This document shows positions 16,249 to 22,804 of a stretch of 52,309 nt of DNA, piece after piece; position 1 is the first letter of the stretch, and each line of letters begins with the position of its first letter. Both the position numbers and the translations under genes were made by a program. The notes under the pieces were generated by a model. That model was not told the DNA's origin. It ran no database searches and saw nothing but the letters and a program-made list of their open reading frames with translations. This DNA comes from Streptomyces sp. JJ38 (GTDB taxonomy: Bacteria > Actinomycetota > Actinomycetes > Streptomycetales > Streptomycetaceae). Where the stretch lies: positions 1-52,309 of the forward strand of contig NZ_JABLSI010000036.1 of the NCBI RefSeq assembly GCF_019303475.1. The letters are read 5' to 3'.

Positions 16249-17251
16249 CGGGCATCATCCCGACCGGGTCGTAGCGCACCCGCGCCCCGGGATAGGGGGC
16301 GTGGATGACCTGCCCGCCGCCCGCGTACATCGCCACGTGGCTGGCGTCGCCGCGGTAGATGACGAGATCGCCGGGACGGGCCTCGGAGAGCGGCACCCGC
16401 CGCCCGGCGTACGCCTGCCCCTGCGAGGTGCGCGGGATGGACACCCCCGCCTGCCGGTAGGCCCACTGCGTCAGCCCCGCGCAGTCGAAGGCGCCCGGGC
16501 CGGACTGCCCCCAGGCGTAGGGGCGCCCGAGCGCGCTGCGCGCGGCGGCGAGGGCGGCGCCCCACCGGCCGGTACCGACGGCCGTGGGCGCGGCCCCGGA
16601 GCGGGTGCCGGACCGCGAGGCGCGCTCCTCGCGCTCGCGCCGCTCGGCCGCCGAGAGGGAGTTGAGCAGCCGCCGGGCGGCGCCGAGCTTGCTCTGCACC
16701 GCCCGCTTGTGCCGGCGCAGCCGCTCGTTCTCCTTCTCCAGCCGCTGAAGCTGCCCGCGCGCCCGCTCCCGCTTGGCGTCCAGCAACCGCTGGGCGCCGC
16801 GCAGTTCCCGCAGCTCCCCGAGCTTGCGGCTGCTGACGCGCTCCATCGCGGCGGCCTTCCCCAGATACCCGTCGGGGTCGCTGGAGAGCAGCAGGGCGAC
16901 GGTCGGGTCGAGCGCGCCGGAGCGGTACTGGGCACCGGCCAGCGCACCCAGCGCGTTGCGCAGCCGGTTGACCCGGGCCTGGCCGCGGGCGACCTCGTCC
17001 TGCGTGTGGGCCACGCGTCGGCGCAGGTCGGTCACCGCGGTCTGGGACGCGTTGTACTTCTCGGTGGCCCGCTCGGCCTCGGCGTAGAGCCGCTCGACCT
17101 TCGCGTCGACCGAGGCCGCCGTCGGCCTGTCCGGGTCCGCTCCGGCGGGAGCGGCGGCCATCGCCGCGGCCGAGGCGGCGGCGGCCGTGAGAACTGTGGC
17201 CCGGGCCGCCCTGCCGGCTCCCGGCGGCGCGTTGTGTCGATGCGAGACCAC
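16226..17251 (-). CDS. Secreted NlpC/P60 peptidoglycan hydrolase (paralogue 1)
   Basis: A 341-residue exported protein. A signal peptide (basic start, then TVLTAAAASAAAMAAAPAGA) ends near residue 40. Residues of about 45-200 form a long coiled coil of the RipA/CwlO type, and the C-terminal 115 residues are the NlpC/P60 domain with catalytic Cys in AFDCAGL, His in ASHVAMYAG and the third polar residue in QVIHAP. The family cleaves D-Glu-meso-DAP bonds in peptidoglycan stems. The start is GTG at 17251 with GGAAGGAG 10 nt upstream; more upstream starts lack one. It shares layout and promoter type with the next gene, a clear paralogue, and overlaps the convergent GT87 gene. Confidence 0.9.
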   Translation of the reverse strand: MVSHRHNAPPGAGRAARATVLTAAAASAAAMAAAPAGADPDRPTAASVDAKVERLYAEAERATEKYNASQTAVTDLRRRVAHTQDEVARGQARVNRLRNALGALAGAQYRSGALDPTVALLLSSDPDGYLGKAAAMERVSSRKLGELRELRGAQRLLDAKRERARGQLQRLEKENERLRRHKRAVQSKLGAARRLLNSLSAAERREREERASRSGTRSGAAPTAVGTGRWGAALAAARSALGRPYAWGQSGPGAFDCAGLTQWAYRQAGVSIPRTSQGQAYAGRRVPLSEARPGDLVIYRGDASHVAMYAGGGQVIHAPYPGARVRYDPVGMMPVSGVTRP

Positions 17252-17307
17252 GGTTGGCCGCGCTCCTTCCGCTGACGCTCCCCTCCCTCCTTGCGAGGGC
17301 GCCCGGC

Positions 17308-17337
17308 ACAGTAGCCGCCGTGGGACGGCGACTCCAA
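17308..17337 (-). promoter_or_regulatory. Promoter of NlpC/P60 gene 1
   Basis: On the minus strand TTGGAG (17337-17332) and TACTGT (17313-17308) are 18 nt apart. Predicted leader about 50 nt. The -10 context GGCTACTGT is identical to the promoter of the paralogue at 18693-18722. Confidence 0.6.
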
Positions 17338-17472
17338 GCATCCGAGGGGACGCCGGTCAGCGCGGAGTTGACCGCCCCGCCCGGGGACACCGCTGTTCTG
17401 CGGGGTGGGTGCGCCTGAGCGCGGTATGCGCGCCCTCCCGTGGAATCACTCGCACGGGTGAGACGGCGCGTC

Positions 17473-17505
17473 GCCCGGTGCCGGGAACGGAGCCCGGCGC
17501 CCGGG
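17473..17505 (-). terminator. Terminator hairpin of NlpC/P60 gene 2
   Basis: Bases 17473-17484 (CCCGGTGCCGGG) can pair with CCCGGCGCCCGGG at 17493-17505, leaving a one-base bulge. The hairpin begins directly after the stop codon of the minus-strand gene. Confidence 0.55.
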
Positions 17506-18540
17506 TCAGATGCGCACGCCCCACATGAAGGGCATGCCGGAGCGGGCGATCGACTCGTAGCGCACCTGGGCGCCCGGCTTGGGGGCGTGCAGCATCTGGC
17601 CGTTGCCGGCGTAGAAGCCCACGTGGCCCAGGTCCGTGCGCAGGATCACCAGGTCGCCGACCTTGAGGTCGCTCATCGAGTTGATCCGCATGCCCGCGTT
17701 GGCCTGCGCCTGCGAGGTCCGCGGGATGGATATGCCCGCCTGCCGGTAGGCCCAGGAGGTCAGCCCGGAGCAGTCGAAGGAGTTCGGCCCCTCCGCGCCC
17801 CACGCGTAGGGCATGCCCACGCGGGTCTTGGCAGCCTCGTAGGCGGACGCGGCCCGGCCGGACGCCGTGCCCTCGTTGCCCATCTCGACGCGTTCGCCGG
17901 CCGCGCGGCTCGCCCGCTCCTCCTCGGCGCGCATCTCCGCGCGCTCCTCCGCCGTGAGCTTGTTGAGCAGCTTCTGGGCCTCGGCGAGCTTGCCCTGGAC
18001 CTTCTTCTTGTGGTCGCCCAGCTCCTTGCGCGTCTTGGCCAGGTCCTTGAGCTTGTCGGCGGCGGCGTCCCGCTGCTGCTCGAGCTGCCGCTGCTTGCCC
18101 TGGATCTTCTTCAGGGAGCCGAGCTGCTTGAGGCTGAGCTGGTCCAGCGTCGAGGCGCGGGAGAGGTAGTCGTCCGGGTCGGCGGACAGGAGCAGCTGCA
18201 TCGAGGGGTCGATGCCGCCGCTGCGGTACTGCGCGGTGGCCATCGAACCCAGGCCGTTGCGCAGGTCGTTCAGCTCGCCCTGGCCGCGGGCCACGGAGTC
18301 CTGGAGCCGGTCGACGTCCTTCTGGAGCTTGTCGGCCTTCTCCTTAGCCCCGTTGTACTTCTCGGTGGCCGCCGCCGCGTCCTCACGCAGCTTGTCCACC
18401 TTGGCCTTGACACTGCGCTTCGTCGGCTCCGGATCGGCCACGGCCGAGTTCGCGGAGAGGGCGACCGCCGCGGCGGCGGTCGCCGTGAGCACGGTCGCGC
18501 GGGTTCGGCCCGGCTGCTTGGGACGACGGTGGGACGCCAC
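17506..18540 (-). CDS. Secreted NlpC/P60 peptidoglycan hydrolase (paralogue 2)
   Basis: A 344-residue exported endopeptidase built like its neighbour. The signal peptide (RTRATVLTATAAAAVALSANSAVA) ends near residue 35. A long Lys/Glu-rich coiled coil (about 40-215) follows, and the NlpC/P60 domain has catalytic Cys in SFDCSGLTSW, His in GHVGFYAGNG and the motif QMLHAPKPG. Coiled coils of this type normally hold the hydrolase inactive or recruit it to the divisome (RipA, CwlO/FtsEX), but no FtsX-like gene is in the window. The ATG at 18540 has AAGGAG upstream. A long structured leader and a good promoter precede it. Confidence 0.9.
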   Translation of the reverse strand: MASHRRPKQPGRTRATVLTATAAAAVALSANSAVADPEPTKRSVKAKVDKLREDAAAATEKYNGAKEKADKLQKDVDRLQDSVARGQGELNDLRNGLGSMATAQYRSGGIDPSMQLLLSADPDDYLSRASTLDQLSLKQLGSLKKIQGKQRQLEQQRDAAADKLKDLAKTRKELGDHKKKVQGKLAEAQKLLNKLTAEERAEMRAEEERASRAAGERVEMGNEGTASGRAASAYEAAKTRVGMPYAWGAEGPNSFDCSGLTSWAYRQAGISIPRTSQAQANAGMRINSMSDLKVGDLVILRTDLGHVGFYAGNGQMLHAPKPGAQVRYESIARSGMPFMWGVRI

Positions 18541-18692
18541 TGGGGCGAGCTCCTTCTTCCTCAGCCGCCTGCCGGACCGGCGGGCCGGACGAACCGTGGC
18601 CCAGCGGACCGGTTCCGCGCGCGCTGCGGACTCGGCGGTTCCTCCACGGTCACCCCGGATGGGCGATCAACCGCGCGGAGGTTCGAGGCCCG
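18541..18692 (-). promoter_or_regulatory. Structured 5' leader of NlpC/P60 gene 2
   Basis: The predicted leader is about 146 nt. A 7-bp closing stem pairs CCACGGT (18646-18652) with ACCGTGG (18593-18599) and encloses a smaller GCGGA/TCCGC hairpin. Streptomyces cell-wall hydrolase genes often carry c-di-AMP (ydaO) riboswitches, but the ydaO core sequences are not in the right order here, so the element is left unclassified. Confidence 0.4.
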
Positions 18693-18722
18693 ACAGTAGC
18701 CAGGTCGCGATGACCGCTTCAA
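18693..18722 (-). promoter_or_regulatory. Promoter of NlpC/P60 gene 2
   Basis: On the minus strand TTGAAG (18722-18717) and TACTGT (18698-18693) are 18 nt apart, a good vegetative-type promoter for Streptomyces. The -10 context GGCTACTGT matches the promoter of paralogue 1. The rest of 18723-18865 holds no gene that I can support. Confidence 0.6.
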
Positions 18723-18865
18723 ATCCCTGCGGCCAAAATCTCACCGCTGACGGCCATCCTTTACCAACATCACACAGGCAGCAACGGTCACTTGACACAC
18801 CGTAGGCACGAGCCACAGTGCAGATCGGGCGCATGGTGACAGGAGCGAGAAATCGGACTCCGCAC

Positions 18866-20245
18866 TCAGGAACGGGCAAGTCGCCTGAGGAGCAACGCCG
18901 ATGCGACCGGCCGCGCGCCCGCCTCGGCCACCCCGTCGGCGACCTCCCGGTCCGTCGAGACCACGACCACCGGACGGCCCTCGGGCTCGGCCCGCACCAG
19001 CCGACGGATCAGCTCGTCGGCCGTCTGCCCGGGCTTGCTGAACAGCACCCGCACCCCGCGCGGCGGAGCCAGCAGCACCGGAGCGGCCAACTCCGCACCG
19101 TCGAACACACAGGTGACCTCCGCCCCCGACTGCGCGGCCAGCCCCGCGAGCCCGCCCAGCAGCCGCAGCCGCTGCTTCTCCAGCGGCAGCGTCGGATAGC
19201 CCGTCTTCGTCACGTTGTAGCCGTCCACCAGCAGATGCACCTGTGGCAGCGCCAGCAACTGGTCCAGCAGGGCCGGGTCCTCCTCGGACAGCGCCCGGTG
19301 CGCCACGTCCTTCGGGCTCATCCGCCCCGGCTCGACGGCCTCCACCGTGTCCGCCGGGTGGTGGGACGCGGGCGGCAGCGCCAGCTCGCGGCGCAGCCCC
19401 TGGGCGGCGTCCAGCACGGTGTCGAGCAGCAGCCGCACCCGCATGTCGGCCACGCCGCGGCCCTCCCGCACCGCCCGGCGCCCGGCCTCCAGCGCCGACT
19501 CCGCCTCGGCGGCCCGGGCCCGCAGCCGCCGCGCCTCGCTGTCCGCCGCCGTCTTCTGCGCCTGCGCCCGCGCCCGGACCTCGTCCAACTCCGCCTGGAG
19601 CTTACGCAGAGCGGCCTCGCCGCGCTTGATGTCGGCCTGCGCGCTGCGCAGCCTGCGGTGCAGCCCGTCCATCTCCCTGCGGGCCGCCTCCAGCTCCGCA
19701 CGCAGCCTGCCGCCGTCCTCCCGGCTCGCGCTGCGGGCCTGGGCCAACTCCCTTCGCAGCCGTTCCAGTTCACGCTCGGCCTCCGCGCCGGCCCGCTCCG
19801 CCTGCGCCCGCTGCGCCTCCTCGCCCGCCGCCGTCACCAGCTTCGGCCAGCCGTCGGGGCGCAGGACGTAGGCGAGCGCCGCGACGTCCACCGGGTCGGC
19901 CGCGGCCGGGGGCGAGCCCTCCACGATGGCCTCGGCCAGCTCGGGCAGCAGCTCACGCAGCCGGGACCCGATGCGCTGCCGGAACAGCGCGTCCGTCTCC
20001 AGCGCGGCGGCCATCGCGTTGCCGCCGAACTTGGCCCGCCGCGCCGGGGTGAACCGCGCGTACTGACGTACCGGGGCGGGCAGCTCGGCGACGGTCAGGG
20101 CACCGATGGCGTCCCCGGTGAGCGCCACGACCCGGCGGCGCACCCGCTCGGGCAACGGGCGGTCCAGCACCTCGGCGGCACGCGGCCGCTCCTCGGCACC
20201 GGGTCGCCGCTCCCGGTGCGGCTCACCGCCCGTCGTCTCCTGCAC
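18866..20245 (-). CDS. NYN-domain (YacP/Rae1-like) putative ribonuclease with coiled coil
   Basis: A 459-residue protein. Residues 1-130 form a helical domain with VRQYARFTPARRAKFGG. A long Arg/Glu/Ala coiled coil covers about 155-300. The C-terminal domain (about 335-455) is a NYN/PIN-like nuclease fold with acidic motifs LLVDGYNVTK, CVFDGAE, QTADELIRR and VVVSTDREVAD. The best known relative is Rae1/YacP of Bacillus, a ribosome-associated endoribonuclease. Conserved acids suggest it is active. The start is GTG at 20245, near a weak GAGG; the true start may lie some codons later. It follows the zinc-ribbon gene by 24 bases and is probably in its operon. Confidence 0.78.
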   Translation of the reverse strand: MQETTGGEPHRERRPGAEERPRAAEVLDRPLPERVRRRVVALTGDAIGALTVAELPAPVRQYARFTPARRAKFGGNAMAAALETDALFRQRIGSRLRELLPELAEAIVEGSPPAAADPVDVAALAYVLRPDGWPKLVTAAGEEAQRAQAERAGAEAERELERLRRELAQARSASREDGGRLRAELEAARREMDGLHRRLRSAQADIKRGEAALRKLQAELDEVRARAQAQKTAADSEARRLRARAAEAESALEAGRRAVREGRGVADMRVRLLLDTVLDAAQGLRRELALPPASHHPADTVEAVEPGRMSPKDVAHRALSEEDPALLDQLLALPQVHLLVDGYNVTKTGYPTLPLEKQRLRLLGGLAGLAAQSGAEVTCVFDGAELAAPVLLAPPRGVRVLFSKPGQTADELIRRLVRAEPEGRPVVVVSTDREVADGVAEAGARPVASALLLRRLARS

Positions 20246-20269
20246 GCCTCAGCACCCGTCCGTCTCTGC

Positions 20270-20509
20270 TCAGTCCTCGCCGCCCGGCCGGTCCACGAGT
20301 TCCACCTGGTCGACCGCGTTGCACCAGCGGCAGCGCACGGACTCCAGCGCCTCGCTCAGCACCTCGCTCTCCTCCACCTTCGGCTCACCGGCCAGATCGA
20401 GGTGTACGTACTCGACGACCCTGCTGCTGCGCGTCACGTCGAAGCGGGTCAGGTTCCCGCACAGGGTGCAGCGCCAGCGCGTGTCGGCCGTCGGCTGAGG
20501 GACCGGCAT
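20270..20509 (-). CDS. Small zinc-ribbon protein
   Basis: A 79-residue protein with two CXXC pairs (CTLCGN near residue 15 and CRWCN near residue 60), the spacing of a zinc ribbon. The linker between them is acidic (EESEVLSEALESV). No enzyme motif. The ATG at 20509 has GAGGA 6 nt upstream; an in-frame upstream ATG lacks a ribosome site. As first gene of a pair with the NYN nuclease it may be an RNA-related accessory protein, which is inference only. Confidence 0.65.
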   Translation of the reverse strand: MPVPQPTADTRWRCTLCGNLTRFDVTRSSRVVEYVHLDLAGEPKVEESEVLSEALESVRCRWCNAVDQVELVDRPGGED

Positions 20510-20661
20510 GGTTCGTCCTCGACTTTCCCAGTTCGTCCGTTGGCTGCTCGCGGGCACGTCCTTGTGCGGGGCAGGTTCTCACCCGCAACCCTACGGCCTG
20601 CAAGCCACCGCGTGTGCGGAGTGGGTCACGCCGTGGCCGAGCCGTCATCCGCGCGTGGGGC

Positions 20662-20667
20662 TAGAGT
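20662..20667 (+). promoter_or_regulatory. -10 box before Lrp/AsnC-like gene
   Basis: TAGAGT lies 39 bases before the GTG start, followed by a strong GAGGGAGAG ribosome site at 20690-20698. No good -35 is visible. Confidence 0.4.
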
Positions 20668-20706
20668 GAGCGGGCCCGCCCAGGCCACCGAGGGAGAGAC
20701 GACGCC

Positions 20707-20988
20707 GTGATCACATCGATCGTGCTCATCAAGACCAGCACCGACGCGATCCCCGAGGTCGCCGAGCAGATCGCCGCGCTGGACGGCGTCAGCGAGGTCT
20801 ACTCCGTGACCGGCGCGCACAACCTCATCGCCATGGTGCGGGTGGCGCGGCACGACGACCTGGCCGACGTCATCCCCGGGCGGATCAGCAAGATTCCCGG
20901 CGTGCTCTCCACCGAAACCCACATCGCGTTCCGCACCTACTCCCAGCACGACCTGGAGGCCGCCTTCGCCATCGGCCTGGACGCCTGA
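20707..20988 (+). CDS. Stand-alone Lrp/AsnC ligand-binding (RAM) domain protein
   Basis: A 93-residue protein consisting of only the C-terminal sensor domain of Lrp/AsnC regulators: VLIKTSTDAIPEVAEQIA, a central VYSVTGAHNLIAMVRV and the closing VLSTETHIAFRTYS. There is no helix-turn-helix, so it cannot bind DNA alone. Such stand-alone RAM proteins form beta-alpha-beta oligomers that bind amino acids and may pair with full-length Lrp proteins. The GTG at 20707 has a strong ribosome site 8 nt upstream. The next gene, converging on it, is the class-V aminotransferase, so an amino acid link is conceivable. Confidence 0.85.
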   Translation: MITSIVLIKTSTDAIPEVAEQIAALDGVSEVYSVTGAHNLIAMVRVARHDDLADVIPGRISKIPGVLSTETHIAFRTYSQHDLEAAFAIGLDA

Positions 20989-20989
20989 G

Positions 20990-21012
20990 CCCGCGCCCCG
21001 GAAGGGGGCGGG
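20990..21012. terminator. Hairpin between convergent genes
   Basis: CCCGC-G-CCCC (20990-20999) pairs with GGGG-GCGGG (21004-21012) around a GGAA loop, with a one-base bulge. It begins 2 bases after the stop of the Lrp-like gene and faces the end of the aminotransferase gene, so it may serve both. Confidence 0.45.
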
Positions 21013-21062
21013 AACCGCGCGGCCAGCCACGACTCCGGCCCGGCCTGCGACGTGCGGCGCCG

Positions 21063-22406
21063 CTACGCGGCCGATACGCCGGACGGGCCGCGGCGCAGCA
21101 GCTCCGCGGTGGCCGTGAGGAACCGGCCGATGTGCTCCTCCGGCGTCCCCACGCCAAAGCTCACCCGGACGGCCCCCAGTTCCCGTCCCCCGGGGCCCGG
21201 CTCGCCCCCGCACTCCCCCGGCACCGCGTCCCCGGCCCCGAGCAGCGCGCGCAGCAGCGGGTGTGCGCAGAACAGCCCGTCGCGCACCCCGATCCCGTAC
21301 TCGGAGGCGAGCGCGGCGGCGAAGTCGCGGCAGCTCCAGCCGTCGACGGTGAACGACACGACGCCCACGCGCTCGGCCTCGGGCCCGAAGAGCGCGAGCA
21401 CCCGGACGCCCGGCAGCTCGGCCAGCCCGGTGCGCAGCCGCGCCAGGAGCCGCCGCTCCCGCTCGAGGAGCCGGTCGAACCCCGCCTCCGTCAGCGCCCG
21501 GCACGCCGAGGCGATGGCGTACGCGCCGATGACGTTGGGCGAACCCGCCTCGTGCCGGGCCGCCGTCGCGTGCCACTCCGCCGAGACGGAGCCGTCCGCG
21601 GCGCGCGCGACGGCACGGCTCGCCCCGCCGCCGGCCAGATACGGCTCGGCCGCGCGCAGCCAGTCCGCGCGCCCGGCCAGGACGCCGGCACCGAAGGGCG
21701 CGTAGAGCTTGTGGCCGGAGAAGGCCACGTAGTCGACGTCGAGCGCTCCCACGTCCACGGGGTGGTGCGGGGCGAGCTGGGCGGCGTCCAGGACGACGCG
21801 GGCGCCGTACCGGTGGGCGACGGCGGCCAGCTCCGCGACGGGCCACAGCTCCCCCGTCACGTTGGACGCCCCCGTCACGCACACCAGCGCCGGCCCCGGC
21901 CCGGCCCCGCGCAGCGCCTCCTCCAGCAGCCCCACGGCCTCCCGGGGACTGCGCGGAACGTCCAGCCAGTGCGTGTCCCGTCCACGCCAGGGCAGCAGCG
22001 CCGCATGGTGGTCGGAGGCGAAGACGAACACCCGGGTGCCCTCCGGCAGCGCGCCGGCCAGCAGGTTGAGGGAGTCGGTCGTGGAACGGGTGAACACGAC
22101 CTCGTCGTCCGGCCGACAGCCGAGGAACGCGCCCACGGTGGCGCGGCTCTGCTCGAACAGCTCGGTGGAGAGTCGGGAGAGGTAGCCGGCGCCCCGGTGC
22201 ACGCTGCCGTAGTAGGGGGCGTAGGAGGCGACGTCGTCCCAGACGCGCCGGAGGACGGGCGCGCTGGCCGCGTAGTCGAGCGCGGCGTAGGTGACCGCGT
22301 CGGCGCCGGGCACCCGGACGTCGGCACCGAGCACGGGCAACGGGGCGTCACCCGTGGCGTCCTCGACGGTACGGAACGTGACGGGGGCAGGGGTGGCGAG
22401 GGACAT
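21063..22406 (-). CDS. Class-V aminotransferase, SufS/cysteine desulfurase-like, SAM-IV controlled
   Basis: A 447-residue PLP enzyme of fold type I, class V. Signatures are LDYAASAPVLRRV, the STTDSLNLLA phosphate-cup start, VTGASNVTGE, LDAAQLAPHHPVDV (PLP-ring Asp) and the PLP lysine in FSGHKLYAPFG. The C-terminus has RDGLFCAHPLL with a Cys in the region where SufS-type enzymes carry the persulfide Cys, and VRVSFGVGT. It is either a cysteine desulfurase or a related sulfur amino-acid lyase/transaminase; sequence alone does not decide. The SAM-IV riboswitch in its leader strongly suggests sulfur or methionine metabolism. The ATG at 22406 has GGGAG 7 nt upstream. Confidence 0.85.
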   Translation of the reverse strand: MSLATPAPVTFRTVEDATGDAPLPVLGADVRVPGADAVTYAALDYAASAPVLRRVWDDVASYAPYYGSVHRGAGYLSRLSTELFEQSRATVGAFLGCRPDDEVVFTRSTTDSLNLLAGALPEGTRVFVFASDHHAALLPWRGRDTHWLDVPRSPREAVGLLEEALRGAGPGPALVCVTGASNVTGELWPVAELAAVAHRYGARVVLDAAQLAPHHPVDVGALDVDYVAFSGHKLYAPFGAGVLAGRADWLRAAEPYLAGGGASRAVARAADGSVSAEWHATAARHEAGSPNVIGAYAIASACRALTEAGFDRLLERERRLLARLRTGLAELPGVRVLALFGPEAERVGVVSFTVDGWSCRDFAAALASEYGIGVRDGLFCAHPLLRALLGAGDAVPGECGGEPGPGGRELGAVRVSFGVGTPEEHIGRFLTATAELLRRGPSGVSAA

Positions 22407-22500
22407 GGGGATCTCCCAGGAGAGACGGGGTGGAGAGGGTTCCGAGCGCGGTCGGCGAGCGTCGTGTGGACGGGCGGCGGAATCGCCCAGCCGGACGTCC

Positions 22501-22509
22501 GGGGGGGGG
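22501..22509. repeat. Run of nine G (nine C in the mRNA leader)
   Basis: A homopolymer of nine G on the plus strand in the aminotransferase leader. It is non-coding, so slippage would not shift a reading frame. It could also be a sequencing-prone site. Confidence 0.6.
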
Positions 22510-22571
22510 CGGGCCTCCGGGGACGCCCGCCGAGCCCGACGCGGGACGCGTACCGTGCGGCTGCCGCTGCG

Positions 22572-22587
22572 GGGCCCGTGCGGGCCC
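22572..22587 (-). promoter_or_regulatory. Hairpin after the leader ORF
   Basis: A 7-bp stem GGGCCCG/CGGGCCC with a 2-nt apex lies 14 bases past the stop of the six-residue leader ORF and about 165 bases before the aminotransferase start. It may act as an attenuator or pause hairpin. Confidence 0.35.
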
Positions 22588-22601
22588 GGGGCACAACGGC
22601 C

Positions 22602-22622
22602 CTAACGCATTCGCTTGCTCAT
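22602..22622 (-). CDS. Six-residue leader peptide ORF downstream of SAM-IV aptamer
   Basis: ATG at 22622 followed by codons for MSKRMR and TAG. A strong GAGGGAG stands 6 nt before the ATG, better than many genes in this window. It lies between the SAM-IV aptamer and the aminotransferase gene. The peptide has two Met and three basic residues in six. It could let the riboswitch act through translation of the leader, or coupled attenuation. Whether it is translated is unknown. Confidence 0.45.
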   Translation of the reverse strand: MSKRMR

Positions 22623-22639
22623 GGGGAACTCCCTCGACC

Positions 22640-22755
22640 GCGCTTGCCGCAGACCTTGCTGTCGTGCGGCCCGGTCATCACCCGGGGCACCCCGCCACGG
22701 TTGGAGGGTTGCCGGACAGCGGGCCGGGGCCTTCGTCGCTGTCACTCGTGACCTG
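22640..22755 (-). promoter_or_regulatory. SAM-IV riboswitch
   Basis: Read on the minus strand, the element opens with GGTCA (22753-22749) and GAGTGACAGCG, then GGCCCCGGCC, the core CCGGCAACCCTCC, GGCGGGGTGCCCCGGGTGA and closes with TGACC (22677-22673), which pairs with the opening GGTCA. A 3' extension to about 22640 holds the extra pseudoknot part. This order and these conserved strings are those of the SAM-IV class, known almost only from Actinobacteria upstream of sulfur-metabolism genes. It would turn off the downstream aminotransferase when S-adenosylmethionine is plentiful. The remainder of 22407-22804 holds the leader ORF, a hairpin and the G run. Confidence 0.9.
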
Positions 22756-22804
22756 CGCCGAGTATGCCACAGCCCCTGGGCCAGGCAGACGCCTCCCCTC
22801 GGCG

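Noticed and set aside
18541..18692. c-di-AMP (ydaO) riboswitch upstream of NlpC/P60 gene 2
   Set aside because: GGGGTGACC and CCGAGTCCG resemble pieces of the motif, but the order is wrong and the CAGCTAACC core is missing. Kept only as an unclassified leader.
22501..22509. Nine-G run as a phase-variation site
   Set aside because: It lies in a non-coding leader, so slippage would not switch a reading frame; spacing effects remain possible but nothing points to them.
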